Below are positions 18,570 through 28,459 of a stretch of DNA of 64,000 nucleotides, piece by piece. The notes beneath the pieces are model-generated. The model did no database searches. It saw only the letters and a list, made by a program, of their open reading frames with translations, and had not been told where the DNA came from. This DNA is from Desulfosalsimonas propionicica (lineage in GTDB: Bacteria > Desulfobacterota > Desulfobacteria > Desulfobacterales > Desulfosalsimonadaceae), in the NCBI RefSeq assembly GCF_013761005.1, contig NZ_JACDUS010000005.1, positions 62,001 to 126,000 on the forward strand, read 5' to 3'. The first letter of the stretch is position 1. The number at the start of each line of letters is the position of its first letter. Both the position numbers and the translations under genes were made by a program.

Positions 18570-18591
18570 GGGCGGTCCTGTCAGACCGCCC
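18570..18591 (-). terminator. Hairpin between the chemoreceptor and cheW
   Basis: GGGCGGTC (18570-18577) pairs with GACCGCCC (18584-18591), with a 6-nt loop. It lies between the chemoreceptor stop and the cheW start. Without a strong T-run it may attenuate rather than stop transcription. Confidence 0.45.
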
Positions 18592-18618
18592 TGTTTGCAT
18601 TTATTGTTTTCGCAGGTA

Positions 18619-20556
18619 TCAGAATTCTTTGAAATCATTATCGTCTAACGGGATTACCTCGTCTGCATTATTTGATCTGGATTTTCCGGCAAGCCTTTTG
18701 GTGGTTTGTTTCTGCTGCCTTTTTTCCGGCTGATGCGATGACTGTTTTTTGGAGCGAAGCCCGGCCTTGGATTGCCGGGAATCTTCTGACCGGTTGCTTG
18801 ACCCGGCAGCGCTGCCTGCCACCACCGCTTCCAGTTCGGCAACCATTTTTTCCATCTCTGTGGCCTGAGATGAAAGTTCTTCGGCTGCACTGGCAGATTC
18901 CTCGGAATCCGCGGCATTTTGCTGAACAACCTTGTCCATTTCGGAAACCGCAACATTGACTTGTTCGATGCCCTGGGTCTGCTCCTTTGAGGCGGCGGCA
19001 ATTTCTGAAATCAAGGTATTGACCTTTACCGAGCTTTCCTTGATGGAATTGAGCTGCGTGGCGACTTCCTCGGCAACGCTGACGCCATTGTTGGCGTTTT
19101 CCTGAGATTTTTCAATAAGCTGGGATGTGTTCTGGGCGGCCTCGGCGCTTCGCTGGGCCAGGTTTCTGACCTCTTCGGCAACAACGGCAAAGCCCTTTCC
19201 GGCTTCGCCTGCACGCGCTGCTTCCACCGCGGCGTTAAGTGCCAGAAGATTTGTCTGGAAAGCAATATCATCAATGGTTTTTATAATTTTGGAAGTTTCG
19301 TTGGAAGACTCCTTAATCTCATTGATGGCTGAATTCATTCGCTCCATGGATGAGACCCCGTTTTCAACAACCTTGGAAGTCTCCTTGACGGCATTGTCCG
19401 CCTGATCCGCATTTTGAGAGTTTTGGCGGGTCTGTGCCGCCATTTGCTCGAGGGAGGAAGATGTTTCTTCAAGGCTTGAGGCCTGTTCACTGGATCCTTC
19501 CGCCAGGGATTGGCTGGTGGAGGCCACCTGGCCGGAGGCTGAAGCGACTTGTTCGGAACCCCTGTTTAAACTATCCACGATATTCATCACCCGACGGCTG
19601 ATACCGTTGGAGAAGAATATGACAATCAGCATTGTGGCGCCCAGGAAAACAACGGTCATGAGCGTCATGAAATTGCGAATGGAATTGGCCGTTCCCATGA
19701 AATCATCAGCTGTCTGGGTGGTTACAACGCTCCATCCGGTGAGGCCCACAGGCGCAAAACCTCCGATTTTTTTATCCCCTTTGTAAATGTAGTTTTCCAC
19801 CCCTGTTTGACCGTTTGTTGCCGCCCGGGCAATGCCCTCCATGCCAGGCAACTGGGTTATGTTTGTCTCCAGAATAAGCGTTTCATCCGGATGGACGAGA
19901 ATCAGCCCTTTCTGATTCACCAAAAAAGGATATCCGGTTTTACCGATTTTGACAGAAGTAATTTTTTCCGCGATAAAATCAATCTTCACAATTAATGCAA
20001 GAATACCCGCAAATTTGCCATCCGGGTGCTGGACCGGGCTGGCCACCGGCACCACGACATCGCCCGTGACCTTTGATTTTATGGGATTGCCGACCAGGGT
20101 TTTTCCGTTCTTTGCTTTTTGGAAATAAGGTCTGTCAGCAATAGAGACATCCCGGTATGCGCCTTTGTTGCCATCTGAATAAATAATACCTTTGGGATCG
20201 GCCAAAAACATGGCTTCATAATCATGACCGATGGACGTCATTATGCCGGAAAGTCTTTTGTCCAATAATTCCGCTTCAGTGGCCGCATTTTGCCTCCCTG
20301 TTTCAACCACTGCGGATACGGATTCCTGCAATTTTACATCCGAACCAATTTCTGTGCTCAGCTTGAGTTCTTCCTTGAGCACCAAATCCGTCATGCTGGA
20401 CAGATCTTTGGATAAATTGACGACCTGTTCCCGGCCAAGGCTCTGCAGCGCCTCTGATGCCCGGGTAACGGCAAAATATCCAACCGCCAGCAACGGAATT
20501 AACACCACCAGTATTCCGCCGGCGATTAATTTGAACCTCAATGATTTGGCCTTCAT
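18619..20556 (-). CDS. Methyl-accepting chemotaxis protein with dCache-like sensor
   Basis: 645 residues from ATG 20556, which has GGGGG about 8 nt upstream (the frame is open to 20679). Transmembrane helix about 10-30. The periplasmic dCache-like domain has [19 protein letters not shown] and a second lobe [19 protein letters not shown] second transmembrane helix ([18 protein letters not shown]) leads into the coiled-coil signalling domain with hairpin tip [20 protein letters not shown]. The HAMP segment looks short or degenerate. The tail is Lys/Ser-rich and lacks a CheR-tethering pentapeptide. The pairing with CheW suggests a dedicated receptor. Confidence 0.94.
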   Translation of the reverse strand: MKAKSLRFKLIAGGILVVLIPLLAVGYFAVTRASEALQSLGREQVVNLSKDLSSMTDLVLKEELKLSTEIGSDVKLQESVSAVVETGRQNAATEAELLDKRLSGIMTSIGHDYEAMFLADPKGIIYSDGNKGAYRDVSIADRPYFQKAKNGKTLVGNPIKSKVTGDVVVPVASPVQHPDGKFAGILALIVKIDFIAEKITSVKIGKTGYPFLVNQKGLILVHPDETLILETNITQLPGMEGIARAATNGQTGVENYIYKGDKKIGGFAPVGLTGWSVVTTQTADDFMGTANSIRNFMTLMTVVFLGATMLIVIFFSNGISRRVMNIVDSLNRGSEQVASASGQVASTSQSLAEGSSEQASSLEETSSSLEQMAAQTRQNSQNADQADNAVKETSKVVENGVSSMERMNSAINEIKESSNETSKIIKTIDDIAFQTNLLALNAAVEAARAGEAGKGFAVVAEEVRNLAQRSAEAAQNTSQLIEKSQENANNGVSVAEEVATQLNSIKESSVKVNTLISEIAAASKEQTQGIEQVNVAVSEMDKVVQQNAADSEESASAAEELSSQATEMEKMVAELEAVVAGSAAGSSNRSEDSRQSKAGLRSKKQSSHQPEKRQQKQTTKRLAGKSRSNNADEVIPLDDNDFKEF

Positions 20557-20950
20557 TTCGTTTGCCCCCTTTTTGTTTGGCATTTCGTGAAACCGTTTTT
20601 CTCTTAAAATCAAGATATTATTTTCTTGTGAAATCATTAAGGGCTCTTTTCGGATGTATGACGAAAAAATTAAGGCCAAAAGATTTTTTTGTTACCTGGT
20701 GTGCCGTGGTTGTTTGTCCATAAAAAACGGATTTTATAATTGAACCGGTATTTCGCAAGATATGGGTTTTCTGTATATCGATATCCAAGGGAGCATGAGC
20801 AACGGTTTCAATTGTGCGCTTTGGATACGCAGGAGCCGGGCGGGCACGGGTGTGCTTGCCAAGTTTGGCAAACCCTGATATAGGTCTGAAAGAAGAAAAC
20901 AGGAAAAATCAGACGGGCCTGGAAAGTTAACTTGCTGAAAAGAATAAAAA
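20557..20950. other. Intergenic region without a supported gene
   Basis: About 390 bp between the chemoreceptor start and selC. I see AT-rich leader sequence near 20640-20750 and a GC-rich stretch at 20829-20880 containing short inverted repeats (TTGCCAA...TTGGCAA near 20859-20873). No ORF with a ribosome site and no riboswitch consensus could be supported. Confidence 0.4.
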
Positions 20951-21048
20951 TGGCGGAAGTGCATGGGAATCGAACCCACCCGGGACGGTTTTAACGCCCC
21001 ACACCGGATTTGAAGTCCGGGAGCCCCACCAGTGAGCTGCGCACTTCC
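20951..21048 (-). tRNA. selC: tRNA-Sec (selenocysteine, anticodon UCA)
   Basis: 98 nt including encoded CCA. Acceptor arms GGAAGTGC and GCACTTCC give the long 8-bp stem of tRNA-Sec, with G73 before CCA. The anticodon arm reads CCGGACTTCAAATCCGG (loop CTTCAAA, anticodon TCA). A long variable arm (GGGGCGTTTTAAC region) precedes the T-arm with GGTTCGATTCC. It decodes UGA as selenocysteine with SelB and SelA, neither of which is in this window. Confidence 0.96.
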
Positions 21049-21115
21049 GCATGGATCAGTGAAACAATAGGGATTGTGTATTTTTTGTCAATAACATCTT
21101 TGGGGTGATTGTGCA

Positions 21116-22267
21116 ATGGTCAACAAAAAACGGCTGTCAGAAACCTTTAAAACCCTTGTATCCATTGATTCCGTCTCCCGGGAAGAGGGCCGGGTCTCGC
21201 GTGAAATACGAAAAATGCTCGAACCCTTAAACCCGGAGGTCTTTATCGATGATGCAGGCCGCCATACCGGAAGCGATACCGGCAACCTGATTTTGCGGAT
21301 TGCCGGCACCCGGGATGTGCCTCCCCTGATGTTAAATGCCCACATGGACACGGTGGAGCCGGGCCGGGGGGTCAAACCCCGGTTTGTTGACGGGGTGTTT
21401 TACAGCGACGGTACAACCGTGCTGGGCGCAGATGACAAAAGCGCGCTCGCCATCATCATTGAAACCGTTTTGTCCCTGCATGAAAACAACAGGGATCACG
21501 GTCCCCTGGATCTGGTGTTTACCATATGCGAGGAAATCGGCCTGCAGGGCGCCAAAAACCTGGATTTCAGCCTGGTTTCGGCAAAATACGGCTATGCCTT
21601 AGACACAGCGGACACTGAAACCATTATCACCCGGGCACCCACGGCCAATCACTTTGAATTGGCAGTCCACGGAAAAGCCGCCCATGCCGGGGCTGAACCC
21701 GAAAAGGGGATTAATGCCATCGTGCTTGCCAGTCGGGCCATTGCCTCTCTGGAACTCGGCCGCATCGACGAGGAGACCACTGCCAACATCGGGGTGTTTC
21801 AGTGCGAAGGGGCCACCAATATTGTTCCAGAGACCGCCAGGATTAAAGGTGAGGTCAGAAGTCATGATCCGGCAAAGCTGGAGGCGGTGACCCGCAAAAT
21901 CCTGGATGCCTTTGATGCCCAGGCCCGCACCTGGCCCCGGGAGCAGGACGGACAAGACGTGCCCCGGGTCACAGTTGACCTGACAAACGAATTTCCAAGA
22001 ACGCATATCCCGGAAGAACATGCAGTGGTGCGCATGGCCAAGACCGCCGCGGCCCGCCTGGGCCGGGAACTGGTCTGCCGCCGCACCGGCGGCGGGGCGG
22101 ATGCCAATATTTTTTTCGGCAAGGGCATTACGACCGGGGTGATCGGCACGGGCATGCGCGAAATCCACACGGTCCGGGAAAACATTGCCGTTGATGACAT
22201 GGCCCGCACCGTTGAACTGCTCACCGAGATCATCGGCCTGCACGCCCACGGGGATTATCGTCCATGA
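21116..22267 (+). CDS. M20-family metallopeptidase (PepT-like)
   Basis: 383 residues. Zinc motifs are NAHMDTVEPG (first His-x-Asp), GTTVLGADDKSALA (bridging Asp), TICEEIGLQGAKNLD (catalytic Glu-Glu) and ALDTAD. The lid domain has HGKAAHAGAEPEKGINAI and the C-terminal His ligand is in REIHTVRE. It hydrolyses peptides or acyl-amino bonds; the exact substrate cannot be told. Overlaps larC by ATGA, so the two are probably translated together. Confidence 0.88.
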   Translation: MVNKKRLSETFKTLVSIDSVSREEGRVSREIRKMLEPLNPEVFIDDAGRHTGSDTGNLILRIAGTRDVPPLMLNAHMDTVEPGRGVKPRFVDGVFYSDGTTVLGADDKSALAIIIETVLSLHENNRDHGPLDLVFTICEEIGLQGAKNLDFSLVSAKYGYALDTADTETIITRAPTANHFELAVHGKAAHAGAEPEKGINAIVLASRAIASLELGRIDEETTANIGVFQCEGATNIVPETARIKGEVRSHDPAKLEAVTRKILDAFDAQARTWPREQDGQDVPRVTVDLTNEFPRTHIPEEHAVVRMAKTAAARLGRELVCRRTGGGADANIFFGKGITTGVIGTGMREIHTVRENIAVDDMARTVELLTEIIGLHAHGDYRP

Positions 22268-23442
22268 TTGCCTATTTTGACTGTTTTTCGGGCATCAGCG
22301 GGGACATGACCCTCGGGGCCCTGGCGGAACTGGGCGTGCCCCTGGACTGGCTGGCCCAGAATCTCAAAGACCAGCTGGGGTTGGATGATTTTCGGCTCAC
22401 GGCCCGGCGGGTGAAACGCTGCGGCATTTCGGCCACATCTGTCAGCGTCGGGGCGGAAAACGGACCGGAGCGTGATTACCAGGCCATATCACAGATGATC
22501 GCCCAAAGCCGCCTGTCCGAGCCGGTCAGGCGGATGAGCATGGCCATGTTTGATCGGCTGGCGGAAGCCGAGGCCAAAATTCATGAATGCGAAAAGGCCC
22601 GGGTTCATTTTCACGAAGTGGGCGGAGTGGATGCCATTGTGGACATGGTGGGAACGGCCATGGGCATTGATTATCTGGGCATTGAAAAGGTCTTTGCCTC
22701 GCCCCTGCCCCTGGGTTCGGGCTCGGTCACCTGCAGCCACGGCACCCTGCCAGTACCGGCGCCGGCAACCGCAGCCCTGTTAAAAGGGGTGCCGGTATAC
22801 GGCTCCCAAATCCCCTTTGAGCTGGTCACCCCCACGGGTGCGGCCATTGTTACCTCCCTTGCCCGGGAATTCGGTCCGGTTTGCGACATGGTGGTGGAAA
22901 AAACAGGCTACGGCGCAGGCTCCCGGGACCTGGAAGCCCGCGCCAATGTCCTGCGCATCATCACCGGCAGCAGACCGGATGCCGGGGCGGATGCCATGGT
23001 CATGGTGGAAACCTGCATTGACGACATGAATCCCGAGATTTACGCTTATGTATCAGACCGGTTGTTTGCAGACGGGGCCCGGGATGTTTACATGGTTCCG
23101 GTTTACATGAAAAAGGGGCGGCCAGGGGTGCTGCTGCAGGTGCTGTGTGACAACGCCTGCCAACAGGACGTGATGTCCCGGATTTTAAGCGAGACCAGCG
23201 CCATCGGAGTGCGCTATTACCCGGTCCGGCGCCGGGTCCTGGAGCGCAGGGCCGTTGCGGTCAGTACCCCTTACGGTGAAATTGCGGCCAAGCAGGTCAA
23301 GACCCCGGAAGGCGGCTGGCGCGTCGCGCCTGAGTATGAATCCTGCCGCCGTGCAGCAGAGGCCTGCAATGTTGCTTTGCGCACGGTTTATGAATCGGCT
23401 CTGGCCTGTTTTGTCCATGACAGGAGCCAAAAGCGTCAATGA
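22264..23442 (+). CDS. larC: LarC-type nickel-pincer cofactor nickel insertase (DUF111)
   Basis: 392 residues with the LarC start IAYFDCFSGISGDMTLGAL, the FHEVGGVDAIVDMVGTAMG motif, PLGSGSVTCSHGTLPVPAPA and ETCIDDMNPEIYAYVSDRLF. In the known pathway LarC inserts nickel into the pincer cofactor of lactate racemase and related enzymes. LarB and LarE are not in the window. It is a single intact ORF, whereas lactobacillar larC needs a frameshift (family knowledge). Confidence 0.92.
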   Translation: MIAYFDCFSGISGDMTLGALAELGVPLDWLAQNLKDQLGLDDFRLTARRVKRCGISATSVSVGAENGPERDYQAISQMIAQSRLSEPVRRMSMAMFDRLAEAEAKIHECEKARVHFHEVGGVDAIVDMVGTAMGIDYLGIEKVFASPLPLGSGSVTCSHGTLPVPAPATAALLKGVPVYGSQIPFELVTPTGAAIVTSLAREFGPVCDMVVEKTGYGAGSRDLEARANVLRIITGSRPDAGADAMVMVETCIDDMNPEIYAYVSDRLFADGARDVYMVPVYMKKGRPGVLLQVLCDNACQQDVMSRILSETSAIGVRYYPVRRRVLERRAVAVSTPYGEIAAKQVKTPEGGWRVAPEYESCRRAAEACNVALRTVYESALACFVHDRSQKRQ

Positions 23443-23482
23443 ACAATGCCTTGACACATACGGCTGCAGATTATAGAACCAA

Positions 23483-23956
23483 ATGAATTTTATCTCCAAA
23501 TTGTCCGTGGCCGTGGCCACGGGCGGCTATATCGGCAAAATTCCTTTTGCCCCTGGCACATTCGGATCACTCCCGGGCCTTTTGCTTTACTGGGTCATGG
23601 CGCAGATGCACACCGGCTATGCCGTGCTGCTGGCATTGGCCGTGATTGCAGCGGCCGTCTGGTCTGCGGGAAGGGCCGAGCTCGTGATGGGGCAAAAAGA
23701 CCCCGGGGCCATTGTAATTGATGAGATTGCGGGCATGGCCGTTGTTTTTGTGGGGCTTCCCCTTTCCTGGCCCCTGGCGGTTTCCGGGTTTGTGCTGTTT
23801 CGGATTTTTGATATCATAAAGCCTTTTCCCGTGGGGTGGCTGGAGCGGCGGTTTGACGGCGGGCTGGGGGTGGTTATTGATGACGTGGCCGCAGGTCTGA
23901 TCTGCCGGGTGATTCTGGCAGCAGCCCTGGCCGTGTTGCCAGCCGGCTTCGGGTAA
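23483..23956 (+). CDS. pgpA: Phosphatidylglycerophosphatase A
   Basis: 157 residues, the usual PgpA size. Conserved features are ATGGYIGKIPFAPGTFGSLPG, QKDPGAIVIDEIAGM (catalytic acidic cluster) and FRIFDIIKPFPVGWLE, then GLGVVIDDVAAG. Several hydrophobic helices place it in the inner membrane, where it dephosphorylates PGP to phosphatidylglycerol. It starts 40 bp after larC. Confidence 0.95.
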   Translation: MNFISKLSVAVATGGYIGKIPFAPGTFGSLPGLLLYWVMAQMHTGYAVLLALAVIAAAVWSAGRAELVMGQKDPGAIVIDEIAGMAVVFVGLPLSWPLAVSGFVLFRIFDIIKPFPVGWLERRFDGGLGVVIDDVAAGLICRVILAAALAVLPAGFG

Positions 23957-23972
23957 GAGGACTTGGAGGCCG

Positions 23973-24599
23973 ATGACTGACAAAGACACGCAACAGGACC
24001 GGGTACAAGCCCAAACGGGCGATTCTGTGCGGGCCTTTATCGCTGTTCGCCTGCCCGGTGAAGTGACAGCCGCCCTGGCCGATCTGCAGGCGCGGCTCCG
24101 GAAATTCGGTCTGAAAATGAAATACACGGCGCCGGAAAACATTCACCTGACGCTGAAATTTTTGGGTCCTGTGCCGGCCTCGGCCGTAAAAGCGGTTTCT
24201 GCTGCCACAGCAGAGGCAATTTCCGGTTTTTCCAAAATGCGTATAGACGCCCGGGGCCTTGGGGTGTTTCCCGGCATTCGCCGGCCCAGGGTCATGTGGA
24301 CCGGAATCGGGGGACAGACCCAAGAGCTGGCATGTTTGCAGCAGGCCGTGGAAGAGAAAATGGCCGAACTGGGATTTGAAAGGGAACGCCGGGAATTTAC
24401 CGGGCATTTGACCCTGGGCCGGTTTAAGACAAAGCCTGATCCGGCCGGTGTTGCAGATGCCATTGAACAATTCGGCGATTTTTGTGCCGGCCCTTTTGAA
24501 ATACAATCCGTGCAATTGTTTGAAAGCACCCTGACCCCGAAGGGCCCGGTCTACAGGGTGATTTCCGGCCACGGGCTGGACGCGGAGCCCATGGTTTAA
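23973..24599 (+). CDS. thpR: RNA 2',3'-cyclic phosphodiesterase (2H family)
   Basis: 208 residues. The two HxTx catalytic motifs are present as HLTLKFLG and HLTLGRFK, with RAFIAVRLP at the N-terminus and VQLFESTLTPKGPVYRV at the C-terminus. ThpR-type enzymes open 2',3'-cyclic phosphates on RNA ends. AGGACTTGGAG precedes ATG 23973. It lies 16 bp after pgpA. Confidence 0.92.
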   Translation: MTDKDTQQDRVQAQTGDSVRAFIAVRLPGEVTAALADLQARLRKFGLKMKYTAPENIHLTLKFLGPVPASAVKAVSAATAEAISGFSKMRIDARGLGVFPGIRRPRVMWTGIGGQTQELACLQQAVEEKMAELGFERERREFTGHLTLGRFKTKPDPAGVADAIEQFGDFCAGPFEIQSVQLFESTLTPKGPVYRVISGHGLDAEPMV

Positions 24600-24657
24600 T
24601 ATATTTTTCAACAAACACACGAAATCCATTTTGCAGCCTTGCAAAAAATGATTGTCA

Positions 24658-24684
24658 CCGGCACAAGCGCCGGGGGATTTTTGT
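24658..24684 (+). terminator. Intrinsic terminator after thpR, upstream of recA
   Basis: Stem CCGGC (24658-24662) / GCCGG (24669-24673) with GGGA and then TTTTTGTTTT. It separates the larC-pgpA-thpR run from recA. No CTG-N10-CAG LexA box was seen between here and recA. Confidence 0.6.
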
Positions 24685-24724
24685 TTTCAGGCAAGGGGCA
24701 TGACACATCCTTCAGGAGGCGGAT

Positions 24725-25795
24725 ATGAGCAAGTCCATGGACAAGGAAAAGGCGGTGCAGACAGCCATCGGTCAGATCGAGCGCCAGTTCGGCAAGGGAT
24801 CGATCATGAAGCTGGGCAGCAACACCATCATAGACATTCCGGCAATCCCAACCGGTTCCATTGCCCTGGACCTGGCCCTGGGCATCGGGGGCATTCCCCG
24901 GGGAAGGGTCACCGAGATCTACGGGCCTGAAGCCTCCGGCAAAACCACCCTTGCCCTTCATGCCGTGGCCGAGGCCCAGCAGCAGGGCGGCATTGCGGCG
25001 TTTGTGGATGCCGAGCACGCCCTGGACACTGCCTATGCCAAAAAGCTCGGGGTCAATACCGATGAACTGCTGGTTTCCCAGCCGGATACCGGGGAGCAGG
25101 CCCTTGAAATCGCTGACATGCTGGTGCGAAGCGGGGCCGTGGACATTCTGGTCATCGACTCGGTGGCCGCCTTGGTGCCACGGGCTGAAATCGAGGGGGA
25201 AATGGGCGATTCCCACATGGGCCTGCAGGCCCGGCTCATGTCCCAGGCTCTGCGCAAGCTCACCGGCACCATTTCCAAAACCAACACATCCCTGATCTTT
25301 ATCAACCAGATCCGAATGAAAATCGGTGTGGTTTTTGGCAATCCCGAGACCACCACCGGCGGCAACGCGCTAAAATTCTATTCTTCGGTGAGAATCGAGG
25401 TGCGCCGGACCGGTTCCATCAAGGAGGGCCAGGAGGTGATGGGCAACCGCACCAAGGCCAAGGTGGTCAAAAACAAGCTGGCCCCGCCGTTTAAGGAAGC
25501 CGAGTTTGATGTCATGTACGGCGAAGGTATCTCTGCTGCAGGCGATTTGCTGGATATGGGGGTCAAGGCAGGGGTCATTGAAAAAAGCGGGTCCTGGTAT
25601 TCCCATGACGGCCAGCGCCTGGGCCAGGGCCGGGAGAACATCAAGAAGTTTTTCCATGAAAATCCGGACCTGCACGCCAACCTGCGCGACCGGGTCAAGA
25701 CAGCCCTGGGCCTGACCCCGGGCAAAAAGCAGGAGGCCACAGCCGAAGCCGGCCAGGAGCCCGCCGGCAGCGAACCCGAAGCAGCGGAAAAATAG
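24725..25795 (+). CDS. recA: Recombinase RecA
   Basis: 356 residues. Walker [10 protein letters not shown], Walker [15 protein letters not shown]-like loop region [20 protein letters not shown], and the loop L2 region [20 protein letters not shown]. The C-terminus is acidic. It forms filaments on ssDNA for homologous pairing and induces LexA cleavage. ATG 24725 follows AGGAGG. recX, often found between recA and alaS, is absent; alaS begins 10 bp later. Confidence 0.98.
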   Translation: MSKSMDKEKAVQTAIGQIERQFGKGSIMKLGSNTIIDIPAIPTGSIALDLALGIGGIPRGRVTEIYGPEASGKTTLALHAVAEAQQQGGIAAFVDAEHALDTAYAKKLGVNTDELLVSQPDTGEQALEIADMLVRSGAVDILVIDSVAALVPRAEIEGEMGDSHMGLQARLMSQALRKLTGTISKTNTSLIFINQIRMKIGVVFGNPETTTGGNALKFYSSVRIEVRRTGSIKEGQEVMGNRTKAKVVKNKLAPPFKEAEFDVMYGEGISAAGDLLDMGVKAGVIEKSGSWYSHDGQRLGQGRENIKKFFHENPDLHANLRDRVKTALGLTPGKKQEATAEAGQEPAGSEPEAAEK

Positions 25796-25804
25796 GGGAA
25801 GCTC

Positions 25805-28459
25805 ATGACGGGAAATGAGATCCGAAAGAAGTTTTTCGACTATTTTGCACAAAAAAATCATCAGATCGTCCGCAGTTCCTCACTGGTGCCCCAGGATGAT
25901 CCCACCCTGCTGTTTACCAATGCCGGCATGGTGCAGTTCAAGCGGGTGTTTCTCGGCGAGGAAAAGCGTGCCTACAACCGTGCGGCCACCTCCCAGAAGT
26001 GCCTCCGGGCCGGGGGCAAGCACAACGACCTGGAAAACGTGGGCTATACGGCCCGGCACCACACCTTTTTTGAAATGCTGGGCAATTTCTCCTTTGGCGA
26101 TTATTTTAAAAAAGAGGCCATCGGTTATGCCTGGGAGCTTCTGGTCGACGGTCTGGGCCTTGCCCCAAAGGATTTGTGGATCACGGTTTATCTCGACGAC
26201 GAGGAGGCCTTTGAGATCTGGCGCGATCATATCGGCGTGGACCCGGAGCGCATTGTCCGCCTGGGGGAGAAAGACAATTTCTGGTCCATGGGCGAAACCG
26301 GCCCCTGCGGCCCCTGCTCGGAGATTTTGATTGACCGGGGCGCGGCCGCCGGCTGCGGCTCGCCAGACTGCATGCCCGGATGCGAGTGCGACCGGTACCT
26401 GGAGATCTGGAATCTGGTCTTTATGCAGTATAACCGCTCAGAAGACGGGCAGATGACCCCGCTTCCCAGGCCGAGCATTGACACGGGAATGGGGCTGGAG
26501 CGCATTGCCTCCATTATCCAGGACGTGCCCACCAATTTTGACACAGACCTGTTCACCCCCGTCATCCAGGTCATTGAATCTCTGTCCGGCCGTCAGATGG
26601 GAGTTGATGACCCAACCGATGTGGCGGTCAAAGTCATTGCCGATCACAGCAGGGCTGCGGCGTTTTTGATCGGAGACGGGGTGCTGCCCTCAAACGAGGG
26701 CAGGGGATACGTGCTGCGGCGCATCATGCGCCGGGCCATCCGCTACGGCAGAAACATCGGCCTGACCGAACCGTTTCTGCACAAGACTGTGGAGCCGGTT
26801 TTTGAGATCATGAAGGAAGCCTATCCGGAGCTGTTTGAAGACCGGGTGTTTATCACCAATGTGGTGAAAAACGAGGAAGTGCGGTTTCTCGAAACCCTGG
26901 ATCACGGCTTAAAACTGCTGGCGGAAACCATGGAGCAGATGCAGCGGGAAAACTCCACCGTGGTACCGGGGGAAGTGATTTTCAAGCTTTATGACACCTT
27001 TGGTTTTCCCGTGGACATTGTCCGGGACGTGGTGCGCGACAAGGGCCTGGATCTGGACATGGACGGCTTTGACAAGGCCATGGCACAGCGCCGGGAACAG
27101 TCGCGCAGCGTGACCGCGTTTTCCTCCATCAGCGAGGCTTACCGCAATTTTTCCGCCAGTACGGACCAGCGGCCGGAATTTGTGGGCTATGACCGGCTGA
27201 GCTGTGACTCCGCCCTCATGCTGCTGGTGGTCGACGGTGCAGCCGTGGATGAAGCCCAGGCCGATTCGCCTGTGGAGGTGGTGGCGGAAAAAACGCCTTT
27301 TTACGCGACATCCGGCGGGCAGGTGGCAGATACGGGCACAATTTCCGGGCCCGGTTTTGAAATCCGGGTGGAAGACACCTTCAAGGATCCCACGGGCCTG
27401 ATTATCCATAGGGGCCGGGTGGTTTCGGGCAAGGTGCGCAAAAACGACACCGCCACCCTGTCCGTGGACCCGGAAAACCGGCGGGACACGGCGCGCAATC
27501 ACACGGCCACCCATATCCTGCACAAGTGCCTGCGCCAGGTGGTCGGAGAGCACGTGCGCCAGGCCGGTTCGCTTGTGGGCCCGGACCGGCTGCGTTTTGA
27601 CTTCACCCATTTTTCCCAGCTCGATGCCGAAACCATCGAGGAAATTGAGATTCGCGTCAATGAACGCATCCGGGAAAACCTCGCCGTGTCCGTGGAGGAG
27701 ATGGACGCGGAAGAGGCTTTTAAAACCGGGGCCATGGCCCTTTTTGAGGAAAAATACGGCGACCGGGTCCGGGTGATTTCCCTTGAGGATTTCAGCCAGG
27801 AGCTGTGCGGGGGCACCCATACCGGGCGAACCGGGGATATCGGTGTCTTCAAGATTCTCTCCGAGGCCAGCGTGGCCTCGGGCGTGCGCCGCATCGAGGC
27901 CATGACCGGCCGGGCGGCATTTGCCCAGATCCAGGAGATCAACCGGTGTCTCAATGAGGCCGCCCGCCTGTTAAAGGACCGGCCCGAGGCCGTGGCCGGC
28001 CGGGTGGAGGGCCTGCTGGCCGGGCAGAAAAACCTGGAAAAACAGGTGGAGCAGCTCAAGCTGAAGCTGGCATCCGCCTCTGCTGATCAGATGAGTGATG
28101 AGGTCAGCTCGGTCAACGGCGTCAAGGTGGTGGCCAAAAGCGTTCAGGCCGACAACCCCGGGGCCCTGCGCAGCATCGCCGACCAGTTCCGGGAAAAGAT
28201 CGGCTCCGGGGTGGTGGTGCTCGGCGCGGTCCAGGGGCAAAAGGCGCTTTTGATCGCCGTGGTGACCAAGGATTTAACAGACCGGTTCCATGCCGGAAAC
28301 ATCATCAAGCACGTGGCCGCGGAAGTGGGCGGCGGCGGCGGCGGCCGGCCGGACATGGCACAGGCGGGCGGATCCAGGCCCGAAAACCTGGAACAGGCGT
28401 TAAAAAAGGTCTATGAGCTGGTTGAAACAGCATCTGCTGAAAACACCTCGTCAAAATAG
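25805..28459 (+). CDS. alaS: Alanyl-tRNA synthetase
   Basis: 884 residues. Class II catalytic motifs are in HHTFFEMLGNFSFGDYF and STDTGMGLER-like PSIDTGMGLERIAS. The editing domain has HTATHILHKCLRQV (HxxxH) and CGGTHTGRTGDIGVF. The C-terminal DHHA1 domain ends GGGGGGRPDMAQAGG. It charges tRNA-Ala and hydrolyses mischarged Ser/Gly. Its last 49 bp overlap the 3' end of the convergent binding-protein gene. Confidence 0.98.
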   Translation: MTGNEIRKKFFDYFAQKNHQIVRSSSLVPQDDPTLLFTNAGMVQFKRVFLGEEKRAYNRAATSQKCLRAGGKHNDLENVGYTARHHTFFEMLGNFSFGDYFKKEAIGYAWELLVDGLGLAPKDLWITVYLDDEEAFEIWRDHIGVDPERIVRLGEKDNFWSMGETGPCGPCSEILIDRGAAAGCGSPDCMPGCECDRYLEIWNLVFMQYNRSEDGQMTPLPRPSIDTGMGLERIASIIQDVPTNFDTDLFTPVIQVIESLSGRQMGVDDPTDVAVKVIADHSRAAAFLIGDGVLPSNEGRGYVLRRIMRRAIRYGRNIGLTEPFLHKTVEPVFEIMKEAYPELFEDRVFITNVVKNEEVRFLETLDHGLKLLAETMEQMQRENSTVVPGEVIFKLYDTFGFPVDIVRDVVRDKGLDLDMDGFDKAMAQRREQSRSVTAFSSISEAYRNFSASTDQRPEFVGYDRLSCDSALMLLVVDGAAVDEAQADSPVEVVAEKTPFYATSGGQVADTGTISGPGFEIRVEDTFKDPTGLIIHRGRVVSGKVRKNDTATLSVDPENRRDTARNHTATHILHKCLRQVVGEHVRQAGSLVGPDRLRFDFTHFSQLDAETIEEIEIRVNERIRENLAVSVEEMDAEEAFKTGAMALFEEKYGDRVRVISLEDFSQELCGGTHTGRTGDIGVFKILSEASVASGVRRIEAMTGRAAFAQIQEINRCLNEAARLLKDRPEAVAGRVEGLLAGQKNLEKQVEQLKLKLASASADQMSDEVSSVNGVKVVAKSVQADNPGALRSIADQFREKIGSGVVVLGAVQGQKALLIAVVTKDLTDRFHAGNIIKHVAAEVGGGGGGRPDMAQAGGSRPENLEQALKKVYELVETASAENTSSK

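Noticed and set aside
20829-20950. c-di-GMP (GEMM) riboswitch near GGCAAACCC
   Set aside because: The second conserved block GACGCAAAGC and the paired stems are missing, and no gene lies correctly downstream.
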